Source: an uncultured Prevotellaceae bacterium (lineage in GTDB: Bacteria > Bacteroidota > Bacteroidia > Bacteroidales > Bacteroidaceae). From it: 63,025 nt of DNA. The notes beneath the pieces are model-generated. The model saw nothing but the letters and a program-made list of their open reading frames with translations. It was not told the origin of the DNA and searched no databases. Positions 44,834 to 52,860 of this stretch are shown here, in pieces. The number at the start of each line of letters is the position of its first letter. Position 1 is the stretch's first letter. The stretch lies in assembly GCA_947307015.1 (NCBI GenBank), contig CAMZHV010000011.1:1-63025 (forward strand). The letters run 5' to 3'. The translations under genes and the position numbers were made by a program.

Positions 44834-45166
44834 GATTTAAAGTGAAAAGTGCACTTTTCATTATTTAGAAGTTATGCGCCTGCGGCGCGGAAGTTAAAAG
44901 AAGTTATGTGGCTTGTAGCCACGGAAGTTCTTGAAGTGTCAAGCGACCAAAGGTCGAGCGAAAGACGACACCTGTGCCAATGGCATAAAAATAGCCTGCA
45001 TAACTATTGTCTGTGGTCGGAGACCACTTCGCTCGACCTCTGGTCGCTTCACACTTGAAGAACTTCCGTCGCGAAGCGACTTAACTTCCCTTAACTTCTT
45101 TAACTTCCCCTTCATATTCATTTGTTATTCTTCTCTTCGCCCCCCTTGGGGGGCCACAGGGGGGCT
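44834..45166. repeat. AAGTTA-linked hairpin cluster
   Basis: No gene. A 39-bp inverted repeat with three mismatches (44923-44961 and 45029-45067) can form one long hairpin. Smaller perfect hairpins (gcgcctgcggcgc, gtggcttgtagccac, gtcgcgaagcgac) are joined by 'gaagtta' units, and 'ttaacttcccttaacttctt' repeats follow. A C/G palindrome (45136-45166) like that at 42673 ends the stretch at the GH105 stop. TTTTCAC-type sequence lies at 44840-44860. Confidence 0.8.
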
Positions 45167-46651
45167 CTACTTCACCGCTTCCCCCTTGCCATCCTCCGTC
45201 AGATAGAACAGCGGGGCGGGGTTGGTCTGTTCCTGTTCGTAGTAGTGTAGGCCGCTGTCGTTGGTGCGCGGGTGCCATTCGCACAGCAGGTTGATCATCT
45301 CGGCGGCAGCCCAGATGACGGGACCATAGCCGTGGGCCGCAGCCGACGACACGGGGCGGTAGTAGTAGAACGCGGGGTCGAAGGCCATGCCTGTGCCGAC
45401 GCACGTGCCTGCCACCTTACCCTCTTCCGTGATCTTCGTGGAGATGGCGTGCCAAGCGAGCTGAGCCACACCGCCGTATGTGATGCCCTCTATCCAACCC
45501 TTGCGGATGGCATGGGCGATACTGTAACAATAGATGGCCGTGGCCGATGTCTCGAGATACGAGTCTTCGCGGTCGAGCAACTGATGCCAGAAGCCTTCGC
45601 TCGACTGCAAGGCGCAGAGGCCGGCGATATGTTCGCGCAACTGGTTGAGGATAAACGCTCGGTCGGGATGGTTCTCAGGCAGCATGTCCAAGAGCTCCAC
45701 CGTCGTCAGCAATGCCCAGCCGTTGGCACGAGCCCAATGGTAAGTCGGCTGCTGTGCCAGCCCTTCGACATAGCCGTGACGATAGATCTTCTTCTCCGGC
45801 ACCCACATGCGCTTCACAAAGTTCTTGTACATCGTTGCCGCCTCGTCGAAGTACTTCGGATCATTGAAATAGATTCCCGCGTAGGCGATGGTCGGGAGCC
45901 CCATATACATATCATCCAACCACACCGTGTTGTGCTGCGGACGATGGCGGGCAAAGAGGCCGTCTTCGAGGCGGTACTGGCCGTGCTCCACAAACTGGAA
46001 GTAATTGTTGATGAGCGTGTCCTCATTAACATCAAGCGGAATGAAATCCCCTTCAGCCCACGAGCTGTCGGACTTCTCATAACGGTTTGACCATTTCATC
46101 AGGGCCGTACACATCGTACCGCAGTCATCGAGTGCACGGGGATGGATGACCTGCTCCATCTGAGCGTCCTGTATCTCGGGTTTCGAAGCGTCACGCTCCT
46201 TGAACAACGGATAGGCCGTAGTAAGGAGCCCCAGACAATTCGCAACATAATTCTCATATCTCTGATCTCCCGTGGCATCTGTTGCAGCCAACAGTGCCTG
46301 ATAGGTGATACCCCATTCGTAACTGCCGAGACGGAAGGCACCGCGCTGCAAGTGAAGACCCTCTTCCAACGGGTTGAGGCGCTTGCTGTCTGTGACCTTA
46401 TTACCCTCTTCATCCAAGAAATAATCTTCTGGACGTTCGGAGTCGATATAAGCAAATACACGTTCCAAGTCAGCCTTCACCTCGTCGGGCGTTAGCTCGC
46501 CGTAAGGCACTTTGTACTCCGGCTTCAATAGGTGGAGTGGGGTATTGGAGTCGTTGACTTCCTCCTTCTGTTGTGGGACATTGGTGCAGGCGGCCATGAG
46601 CGTAGCACCCATCATAAACAGGTAAAAATGAGCTTTCAGTAATGATTCCAT
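45167..46651 (-). CDS. GH105 unsaturated rhamnogalacturonyl hydrolase-like lipoprotein
   Basis: 494 residues from the ATG at 46651; the longer frame to 46729 starts upstream of the promoter. Lipobox MAAC (Cys22). The alpha/alpha barrel carries 'QHNTVWLDDMYMGLPTIAYAG' (catalytic Asp region), 'YHWARANGWALLTTVELLD' and 'DREDSYLETSATAIYCYSIAHAIRKGWI', typical of GH88/GH105. The family removes the unsaturated sugar from oligosaccharides made by pectin lyases. It is isolated from any visible polysaccharide utilisation locus here. Confidence 0.9.
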   Translation of the reverse strand: MESLLKAHFYLFMMGATLMAACTNVPQQKEEVNDSNTPLHLLKPEYKVPYGELTPDEVKADLERVFAYIDSERPEDYFLDEEGNKVTDSKRLNPLEEGLHLQRGAFRLGSYEWGITYQALLAATDATGDQRYENYVANCLGLLTTAYPLFKERDASKPEIQDAQMEQVIHPRALDDCGTMCTALMKWSNRYEKSDSSWAEGDFIPLDVNEDTLINNYFQFVEHGQYRLEDGLFARHRPQHNTVWLDDMYMGLPTIAYAGIYFNDPKYFDEAATMYKNFVKRMWVPEKKIYRHGYVEGLAQQPTYHWARANGWALLTTVELLDMLPENHPDRAFILNQLREHIAGLCALQSSEGFWHQLLDREDSYLETSATAIYCYSIAHAIRKGWIEGITYGGVAQLAWHAISTKITEEGKVAGTCVGTGMAFDPAFYYYRPVSSAAAHGYGPVIWAAAEMINLLCEWHPRTNDSGLHYYEQEQTNPAPLFYLTEDGKGEAVK

Positions 46652-46676
46652 AAGATAAATGTCTTGTTTACGGCCA

Positions 46677-46684
46677 CAAAGATA
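46677..46684 (-). promoter_or_regulatory. -7 box of GH105 promoter
   Basis: TATCTTTG on the minus strand, 25 bp before the chosen start. A TTG lies 22 bp upstream, a little far. Confidence 0.55.
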
Positions 46685-46835
46685 CAAGAAATCCCCGACA
46701 TTCTCGCAATTATCGAGGATTTTCTTCAAAATTCATCATTAATACCTCTCCAGCCGCTGCCACACCTATTTAGTAATTTCGCCCGCTTTTTGAATCTTTA
46801 TCGGGGAAAACGGATAATAATTGAAAGAAAATGCT

Positions 46836-46843
46836 TATCTTTG
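46836..46843 (+). promoter_or_regulatory. -7 box of DUF3791 promoter
   Basis: TATCTTTG on the plus strand, 21 bp before the ATG at 46865; no -33 element at the right distance. Confidence 0.5.
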
Positions 46844-46864
46844 TCGCCGAAAAAGATAAAAGTC

Positions 46865-47086
46865 ATGGCTGCATCCATTCTCAACAAAATAGAATACCTT
46901 GTCCTGCTCGTGGCTGCCTTTGCTGCTCAGAGCAAGATCAGCGAGGCCGAGGCCTACCGCTACCTCAGCCGCTACGGTGCACTGGCTCTCTGCGAGAAGC
47001 ACTACGGCATCATGCATACCCTCTCGCTCGAAGAGAACCTTCAGACCCTGCAAGAGTATTGCCATAGGAAAGGAGGCACGCTATGA
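46865..47086 (+). CDS. DUF3791 domain-containing protein
   Basis: 73 residues from the ATG at 46865; upstream in-frame sequence precedes the promoter. 'LNKIEYLVLLVAAFAAQSKISEAEAYRYLSRYGALALCEKHYGIMHTL' fits DUF3791, a small helical protein usually encoded just before a DUF3990 gene. The pair has been suggested to act as a toxin-antitoxin-like or host-interaction module. It overlaps the DUF3990 start by 4 bp, as intact pairs do. Confidence 0.82.
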   Translation: MAASILNKIEYLVLLVAAFAAQSKISEAEAYRYLSRYGALALCEKHYGIMHTLSLEENLQTLQEYCHRKGGTL

Positions 47087-47223
47087 GGCTCTACCACGGC
47101 TCCACCATCGACATTGTGAAGATAGACCTCGCCCTGTCGAAACCCAATAAGGACTTCGGTCGCGCCTTCTATCTTTCGGACGACCGCCAGCCATTGCCTT
47201 CAACGGACAGTATTTACGGTTGA
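47083..47223 (+). pseudogene. truncated DUF3990 gene
   Basis: Only 46 residues remain: 'MRLYHGSTIDIVKIDLALSKPNKDFGRAFYLSDDRQ' is the start of a DUF3990 protein (normally about 150-170 residues), then the frame turns to 'PLPSTDSIYG' and stops. The lost part holds the rest of the ADP-ribosyltransferase-like fold, so it should be inactive. The break is close to 47193; what follows up to 47285 is not recognisable as the missing half. Confidence 0.78.
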
Positions 47224-47285
47224 GAATCCAGACGTGCCGTTTGTCGGGATTCGTGAGAATGTCCAATAGCCTTTCCATAATGCAT

Positions 47286-47789
47286 TTATTCGTGTTGGTA
47301 ACCGCCGTTTGTTGCTGTAAAAACGAACACTTCCAATTGACCCTCTTGATTAGCTTTTATCGTTACTGTTTTGGACATCCATGCATAATTCCACGACCAT
47401 CCCGTGCGAGTTGCTATCATATAGTAGGTGCCTGGATTGCAACTGTGCAACCAAGGGTCGTAATCTGGCTCATGGTCGTAATGATACCACACACCAAGTT
47501 CTTCCGTAGTACATATCACATAAGAGTATGAATTGACAATAGTACCATCCTTACGTGAGATAGTTGCTTTACCGAGAACTTCTCCTTCTTTGAATGTTTT
47601 GGGGTCATAGTCTGAGGCATTGGGGAATACATATACACACCCATTGAGCCTTGTACCAGAAGGAGTTTTCAAGACAACATAGAATGTTGGATTAACCGAA
47701 TCTTTGTCATCATCGCCACACGACACAAAGCCAACACTTACGATTGCGACCAATAGAATGGTCATCCAGTATAAAAGGAACTTCTTCAT
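47286..47789 (-). CDS. lipoprotein of unknown function
   Basis: 167 residues from the ATG at 47789 (MKKFLLYWMTILLVAIVSVGFVSC, Cys24), followed by the acidic GDDDKDS typical of exported Bacteroidetes lipoproteins. The mature domain 'FYVVLKTPSGTRLNGCVYVFPNASDYDPKTFKEGEVLGKATISRKDG' looks like a prealbumin/carboxypeptidase-regulatory beta sandwich. The longer frame to 47858 runs into the structured RNA region. No family name can be given. Confidence 0.8.
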   Translation of the reverse strand: MKKFLLYWMTILLVAIVSVGFVSCGDDDKDSVNPTFYVVLKTPSGTRLNGCVYVFPNASDYDPKTFKEGEVLGKATISRKDGTIVNSYSYVICTTEELGVWYHYDHEPDYDPWLHSCNPGTYYMIATRTGWSWNYAWMSKTVTIKANQEGQLEVFVFTATNGGYQHE

Positions 47790-47821
47790 ATCAATTATGG
47801 TTTTAAGTTTATCCAACTGAA

Positions 47822-47983
47822 ATGCGCAGGCCATTTCTACGCACTCCCGGCTCACCACAAGCCTCTGTAACCGTCGAAACGCCTGCGCATAGATGCGCCG
47901 ACGCTCTTGTTACAGATTTGCTCCATTTTTCCGAAGTGGTGATTGGGAGTGTAGAGCCTATAATGTCTTTTGTTCCGAAGAAC
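47822..47983 (-). ncRNA. candidate structured RNA (6S-like hairpin or structured leader)
   Basis: Minus-strand sequence folds into one long interrupted hairpin. Pairings by + coordinates: 47842-47848 with 47945-47951; 47852-47857 with 47937-47942; 47864-47871 with 47909-47916 (8 bp); 47872-47876 with 47899-47903; 47885-47890 with 47893-47898. A 20-nt bubble on one side recalls 6S RNA. The loop gcctgcgcat can alternatively pair with atgcgcaggc near the 3' end. It follows a TACTTTTG box and precedes the lipoprotein gene. Its identity is unproven. Confidence 0.5.
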
Positions 47984-47989
47984 GCTGCA

Positions 47990-47997
47990 AAAGTACA
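47990..47997 (-). promoter_or_regulatory. -7 box before the structured RNA
   Basis: TACTTTTG on the minus strand. Transcription would begin near 47983, about 195 nt before the lipoprotein ATG, placing the structured region in the transcript. Confidence 0.6.
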
Positions 47998-48258
47998 CAA
48001 AAATCTTTGATTACTTCATATCAAGCTGAGAAAATCACATAAAATGTGATGAATTTGGTCACTTTCTCGATTTCAGCACACGAAAAGTAGTAATAACGGG
48101 GACTGTTGAGCTCCATAGATGCCCAATCCCCCAGAAAATATGACGATGGAAGTCTACCGTGGGCACATAAGGAGCGCGAAAAGGTCAATACGACCCGAAA
48201 AAATTAACCAATGTCAGGATGTTCAGGACTCCATTCACCAGCAAGGTTAAACAGAAAC

Positions 48259-48354
48259 GCTGTCAACGATATCAGGAAGACTATCAACTTGTCCAGTAAA
48301 ACGATTGTCAACCACATCAGGAAATAAACAAAAGCTGTCAATCGGTATTAGGAA
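48259..48354. repeat. degenerate tandem repeat 'tgtcaac...atcagga'
   Basis: Four variants of gctgtcaacgatatcaggaa start at 48259, 48280, 48303 and 48334. Spacing is 21-31 bp. No gene lies in 48000-48480. Confidence 0.55.
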
Positions 48355-48516
48355 AGGACAATTAGATTTTGCCTCAAAGGGATATACTTTCCTTGAAAAA
48401 AGGAAACTTTTACTAATTTCTTCCTAAAATTAAGGAAAGCTCGGAGCGTTGCTCGTAATCAAGAGTGATTTTGTAGGTTTTCCTACGCGCGTACGCGCGT
48501 GAGGGCCTCATTTTTT

Positions 48517-49228
48517 CGTCACACCGTCACGGAATGACTTATCTGTCTGTTATACAATGGCGTATATCGTGACTTTTGGTGTGACAAAGCGTGACGAGGT
48601 GACGAAATCGAGGAAAACGCGACGAAAAACATACTGAAATCAGGAAGAAAATAGGTTTAAACAGGAGTCAAGTTGCGGATGCATGATTGTATTTCAGACC
48701 TTAAATCTAGCAAAAATTTAACCTTAAATCATGAAGTTTCGGTATGAAAACAAAAACATTAAAAACACCCTTCGGGCGAAAACAATAAAAAAGCGTTGCT
48801 GATGGAATGGATTGGGCGTATTGCTGTAGGCGATTCGCCTGTGCTGGATTGTAGGCCGACCACTCTGAAAGCTCGGAGCAGTGAGCGCAGAGCCAAACTC
48901 GTTTGAGCTATGCCGAGTCGTGACGAGGTTCGGGAACCAGAGCGAGCTTTCAAGATGGCGGCTACCAATTCTGCTGCTGGCTGTGGCAAGGCCACTGCCA
49001 CTAAATCCATTCCCATCCGAGTGCGTGGGTTTAATATAGATTTAAGGCATGATTTTTGTGAGATTTATGGTCCAAAAGCTAAAAATACGCCATTTTGAAT
49101 GTTAATATCATTTAAATTCGGGGTAAAAATTGGCCGTTTTGTCACCAAATCACGCCTCGTCACAGGCTTTGTCACGGCATAGTTGCTTGTTTATCAAATG
49201 TATAACCATGCTGCGTGACGATGTGACG
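48517..49228. mobile_element. non-coding element with long imperfect inverted ends
   Basis: The left arm (48517-48608) and right arm (49148-49228) are imperfect inverted copies: cgtcacaccgtcacg against cgtcacatcgtcacg, and gtgacaaagcgtgacgagg against gtgacaaagcctgtgacgag. Alternating CGCG runs (near 48486 and 49250) lie just outside both arms. A second pair is nested inside: gatggaatggatt (near 48800) with aatccattcccatc (near 49005), and ctgaaagctcg with cgagctttcaag. No gene is convincing inside. It may be a non-autonomous or decayed mobile element. Confidence 0.55.
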
Positions 49229-49458
49229 ACTTTTTGATGTCTTCTCGTGCGCGCGCGTATAAGAGTAAGCGGCCATTTTCGCCCATTCAAGCACGTCAAT
49301 TCGTACTGCTCATCACATATAGACGTTTTGGCCGATACATATAGACGTATAGACTGTTCGACACGTGTCAAACAGTCCGTACTACCTTTGGAGTTTCTTT
49401 TTAGTTTTGCTTTCGCACCCAGTTTCGTACCCAGTCAATCTCCCTCTCCACAGGGAGG

Positions 49459-49722
49459 TCAGCGCCTTCGCCTGCACTCAGGCTGGAGCGATGCCCTGAT
49501 AGCTCCTTCGCAGTGAATCCTGACCACGCGATTAGTATCGGTTTCGGCGATGTGGCGCAGCTGTTCGAGATAGGGTTGCACAAATTCGGGTCGCCGTTTG
49601 CCGAGGACGCGGAACATCTCGGGAGCTTCCATGCGAACACGGTCGTCGCTGTCGTGCAGCACTTCCGCATCGCTGTCGCGCCAGGGGCGCAATATGATTC
49701 TGTCTGTTTCCATAATACTCAT
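49459..49722 (-). pseudogene. chimeric remnant: GNAT N-terminus joined to a HEAT-repeat-like fragment
   Basis: The frame encodes 87 residues. 'METDRIILRPWRDSDAE' is the start of a GNAT acetyltransferase; after about 20 residues it switches to 'RVRMEAPEMFRVLGKRRPEFVQPYLEQL...DTNRVVRIHCEGAIRA', which reads as one to two helical repeats of a HEAT-type protein. Neither part is complete. A deletion joining two genes near 49650 would explain it. Confidence 0.6.
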
Positions 49723-49785
49723 TTAGTTATCGCTCTTCATGTCTTGTTATTCGCTTACGCGCATAATGCTATCGCTCATCATAAT

Positions 49786-50178
49786 TCAAGCGAGCTTGAT
49801 TCTGCTTTCGCTTAATCGCATTATTCGGAATGTACAGCGGTCGCTTCCCCTGAGAATCGTATTCTCAATCCGAACATCGAATTGGCTGTCCGGTTCAAGT
49901 TGCGACAAGATATATAGAATGCTCTGTCGTGAGCACTCACACTGCTGCGGATGGTTTCTCTGCCCACATTTAACTTTAGGGCACGTACATTCCAAATAAC
50001 TCAGTTCATATACCTTCCCTGGCTCAATCACCCTACCCGTATAGGACTTGCTGTTGTACCCTTCCGTATAGATCCTGTCAAAATCCCCTTCATACTTGGC
50101 ATATATTTTCTTATGTATCTGGAGAACATGATCTTTTACACATTCAATGGCTTCTTCTCTATAGCGCATACTATTCAT
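49786..50178 (-). CDS. hypothetical protein with cysteine cluster
   Basis: 130 residues, possibly starting at the ATG at 50169. A helical N-terminal half is followed by 'LECTCPKVKCGQRNHPQQCECSRQSILYILSQ', four or five closely spaced Cys with a His that could bind a metal. The C-terminal part is beta-like ('DVRIENTILRGSDRCTFRI'). It may be a member or fragment of a larger cysteine-rich family; I cannot name it. A TACTTTCG box (50213-50220, minus) lies upstream. Confidence 0.65.
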   Translation of the reverse strand: MNSMRYREEAIECVKDHVLQIHKKIYAKYEGDFDRIYTEGYNSKSYTGRVIEPGKVYELSYLECTCPKVKCGQRNHPQQCECSRQSILYILSQLEPDSQFDVRIENTILRGSDRCTFRIMRLSESRIKLA

Positions 50179-50282
50179 ATTTGTATTTGTTTCTCTTATT
50201 CATTTGATGTTGCGAAAGTACGCATAATTTCCGAGGCTGCCAAACATCTATGATAAAAAGCACTTTTCTGTGACGAATTGAA

Positions 50283-52643
50283 CTACATTCTTGCCTTCTG
50301 CTTCTCTCCGGCACCGCTGCCGCGATACTTCGAGCGGGCCTCGTTGAACTTCCACGTGATGTCGAGCATGAAAGTGCGACGGGCAGGGTTGTAGACGGTA
50401 ATCTCTCGGATGCCATAGATGATGCCTCCATTCTTGTTGGTGTTGAACACGTCGTAGCAGCGCAGGTCGGCAGTCAGGGTGCCGAGGCGACGCAGGTTGA
50501 AGTCGCGCTGCACCCCGAGGTCGCTCCTGAAGGCATTACGGTTGAGGCGGAAGTTGTTCACGTCGCCCTTCGACGAGAAGCGGAAGTCTGCGTTCAGGCG
50601 CCAGCCACCAGGCAGTTCGACGGTGTTGTCCCATCCAAAGTTGACATACGGACGGCTGAGGGTGATCTCACTGCCATCGGCACAAGGCGACTTGTAGTTT
50701 TGGAATTGGGCATAGATGAACCATGTGGGATGCCAGCAGCCAATGGTGGGTCTGGCATAGGGATTGAGGCTCAGCTGGTTGTAGCCGTCGCTGCCGTTGA
50801 TGGCGCGGACGAGGCTAACCATAGGATTGTCAGCGCCAGGGAAGGGCTCGGTGGCCATCGTCACGTTGTCCTTGGTGCGTGAATAGGTCACGGCTATGCC
50901 CGCCCACTTGTAGGCTGCGTTGAGCACAAGGTTGTGTGTATAGGTGGGCCGCAGGTAGGGGTTGCCGCTCTGGTAGGTATAGCGATTGATGTAGACCGTC
51001 GAGCTGGTGAGGTTGGAGTAGTTGGGGCGCTCGATGTCCCTGCGATACGAGAGCGAGAGCTGCACCTTGCCCACAGGCATGGAGAGCGTGGCGGTGGGGA
51101 ACCAGTCGCCATAATTGCGGCACACCTCATCCTCCCGCTGGCCAAAGTTGAAATAATCGTTGGTCAGATGCTCGTAGCGCAGACCCACCTGGGCATAGAG
51201 CTTGCCGAACTGCCTGCCGTACTCCACAAAAGCGGCAGCCGACTTCTCGTTAATTTCCGTGTCAGTAGCCTTCACGGGCAGCAACTCGGCTGAAAGGAAG
51301 GAGTAGGCATCGGTGCGGTGGTTGTAGCTGTACTCGCCGCCGACGCTGAGGTTGCCCTGCCATACGGGATAACTGAGGATGAGCTTCGTGGCCCAGAAGT
51401 TGTTGCTGCTCTTGGTGCCGTTCTTCACGTCGTGGCTGGAGCGGACGTTGTTGGCGTCTATGGTCGTCTCCTCCGTACTGTTGTCCTCAAAGGTCTTGTC
51501 GAAGAGGCCGTCCACGTTCAAGTCGATGCCTAAATTGCCCACCTTGCCGTTGTAATAGGCATTGAAGATGTGCTTGCGGATGTCATCGACGCCGCCGCTG
51601 ATATGGCTCTCCGAGCGTTCGGTATAGACGCCGTTGACATAGTTGTCGGTATTGAAGAATGCGTCGGAATCACCGCCCGGATGGCGGTCGTACTTATAGA
51701 AGGCACCAAAACTGTGGTTCTCGTTCAGCATATAGTTCACCTGCAACTGTGGCGACCACCCCTTCCGCACACTCTCCCTCTCCTGATTGCTGCGACTGAG
51801 GTAGAAGTCGGGACCAACGTAATAGGTAAGCTCGTGCTCCTGCAGCGACTTGTAGTGACCATAGCGGCCTGCCCACAGCGAGGCGGTGACATCGAGTCCT
51901 CCTGTGCGATAGTTCACGTCGAGGTTGTTGGTCAGCGTATGACCGTATTGATAGATGCCGCCCATATTGTCCTGGAAGCTGATGCCCTCGCCCTGTGCCT
52001 TTTTCAGCGTGATGCGAACGACGGCCTTCACCGAGGCTGCATAGCGGGCACCGGGATTCTGCACCACATCCACATGCTGTATCTGGTCAGAACGCAGTCG
52101 AGAGAGCTCCTTCACATCCTGCACCTTGCGGCCATTGATATAAACCTCAGCCTCACCACGACCCAGCACCTTTACAGCTGCATCTCGCTCAGCTTCGAGC
52201 GATGGGATCTTTGAGAGTGCATCGCTCACAGTTCCAGCCTTCTCCAGGATGGTTCCTGCCACAGTGGTACGCATGGCGTCGCCCTTAACGTGAGTCTTAG
52301 GCAGCTGACCCTTTACTACCACTTCCTTCAGCAGCTGTGTATCTTCCTTCATCTGGATGGTAAGACCATCGCCCGCGTTTATATATAAGGTCTGATAACC
52401 CACGCTGGTCACCTTGAACAATCCTTGGTTTATATCTGTCACAATCTTAAATACACCGTCCATGTCCGTCATCGCTCCCTGCACGAAGGCCGAGTCGGGC
52501 AGCGACAGCAGCACTACATTCACGAAAGGCATCGGTTCGCCCTTCTCGTCAATCACTCGTCCGCCCCAGTCCTGTGTCTTAGCGGTCATTGTCATCGTCA
52601 CCATCATTGCAGCCATCAGCGCTGCGAATCTCATTGTTTTCAT
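50283..52643 (-). CDS. outer-membrane beta-barrel receptor (OMP_b-brl family)
   Basis: 786 residues. Signal peptide, a carboxypeptidase-regulatory-like domain ('GGRVIDEKGEPMPFVNVVLLSLPDS'), a TonB-receptor plug ('LLKEVVVKGQLPKTHVKGDAMRTTVAGTILEKAGTVSDALSKIPSLE') and a 22-strand-type barrel. The C-terminus 'TFMLDITWKFNEARSKYRGSGAGEKQKARM' ends with the extra basic tail seen in this family. It is divergent from the LytTR regulator gene, which may control it. Confidence 0.9.
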   Translation of the reverse strand: MKTMRFAALMAAMMVTMTMTAKTQDWGGRVIDEKGEPMPFVNVVLLSLPDSAFVQGAMTDMDGVFKIVTDINQGLFKVTSVGYQTLYINAGDGLTIQMKEDTQLLKEVVVKGQLPKTHVKGDAMRTTVAGTILEKAGTVSDALSKIPSLEAERDAAVKVLGRGEAEVYINGRKVQDVKELSRLRSDQIQHVDVVQNPGARYAASVKAVVRITLKKAQGEGISFQDNMGGIYQYGHTLTNNLDVNYRTGGLDVTASLWAGRYGHYKSLQEHELTYYVGPDFYLSRSNQERESVRKGWSPQLQVNYMLNENHSFGAFYKYDRHPGGDSDAFFNTDNYVNGVYTERSESHISGGVDDIRKHIFNAYYNGKVGNLGIDLNVDGLFDKTFEDNSTEETTIDANNVRSSHDVKNGTKSSNNFWATKLILSYPVWQGNLSVGGEYSYNHRTDAYSFLSAELLPVKATDTEINEKSAAAFVEYGRQFGKLYAQVGLRYEHLTNDYFNFGQREDEVCRNYGDWFPTATLSMPVGKVQLSLSYRRDIERPNYSNLTSSTVYINRYTYQSGNPYLRPTYTHNLVLNAAYKWAGIAVTYSRTKDNVTMATEPFPGADNPMVSLVRAINGSDGYNQLSLNPYARPTIGCWHPTWFIYAQFQNYKSPCADGSEITLSRPYVNFGWDNTVELPGGWRLNADFRFSSKGDVNNFRLNRNAFRSDLGVQRDFNLRRLGTLTADLRCYDVFNTNKNGGIIYGIREITVYNPARRTFMLDITWKFNEARSKYRGSGAGEKQKARM

Positions 52644-52679
52644 ATCAATTATATTTTATCTTTTGCCTATTGGACGATG

Positions 52680-52710
52680 CAAAGGTACAATGAAGTTGCA
52701 GACCCCGCAA
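52680..52710 (-). promoter_or_regulatory. promoter of the outer-membrane receptor
   Basis: On the minus strand TTG (52708-52710), 20 bp, TACCTTTG (52680-52687), 37 bp before the start codon. Confidence 0.78.
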
Positions 52711-52844
52711 ACATTTGGGATATTCAGCCCAAGTTTGTGACAAATGACATGATAAACGGTGGATTCTGTGACGAATGGCGTTGAAAAACGATGGTCGGCA
52801 GCAGATTTTTCACTCTTCACTTTTCACTTTTCACTTAAAATTCG

Positions 52845-52852
52845 TACTTTTG
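52845..52852 (+). promoter_or_regulatory. -7 box of LytTR gene, nearly leaderless
   Basis: TACTTTTG ends 8 bp before the ATG at 52861, so the transcript would start within a few bases of the start codon. A TTTTCAC-type repeat (about 52808-52836) occupies the -33 region. Confidence 0.6.
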
Positions 52853-52860
52853 CGGCCCGT

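Noticed and set aside
48759..49016. 85-codon frame inside the inverted-end element
   Set aside because: It follows the nested inverted repeats and is probably a repeat shadow rather than a protein.
49401..49500. The ctccctctccacagggaggt palindrome as a member of the C/G family
   Set aside because: Lacks the shared acccccaacccctc or ctcccccgtcaggg cores; similarity is only in composition.
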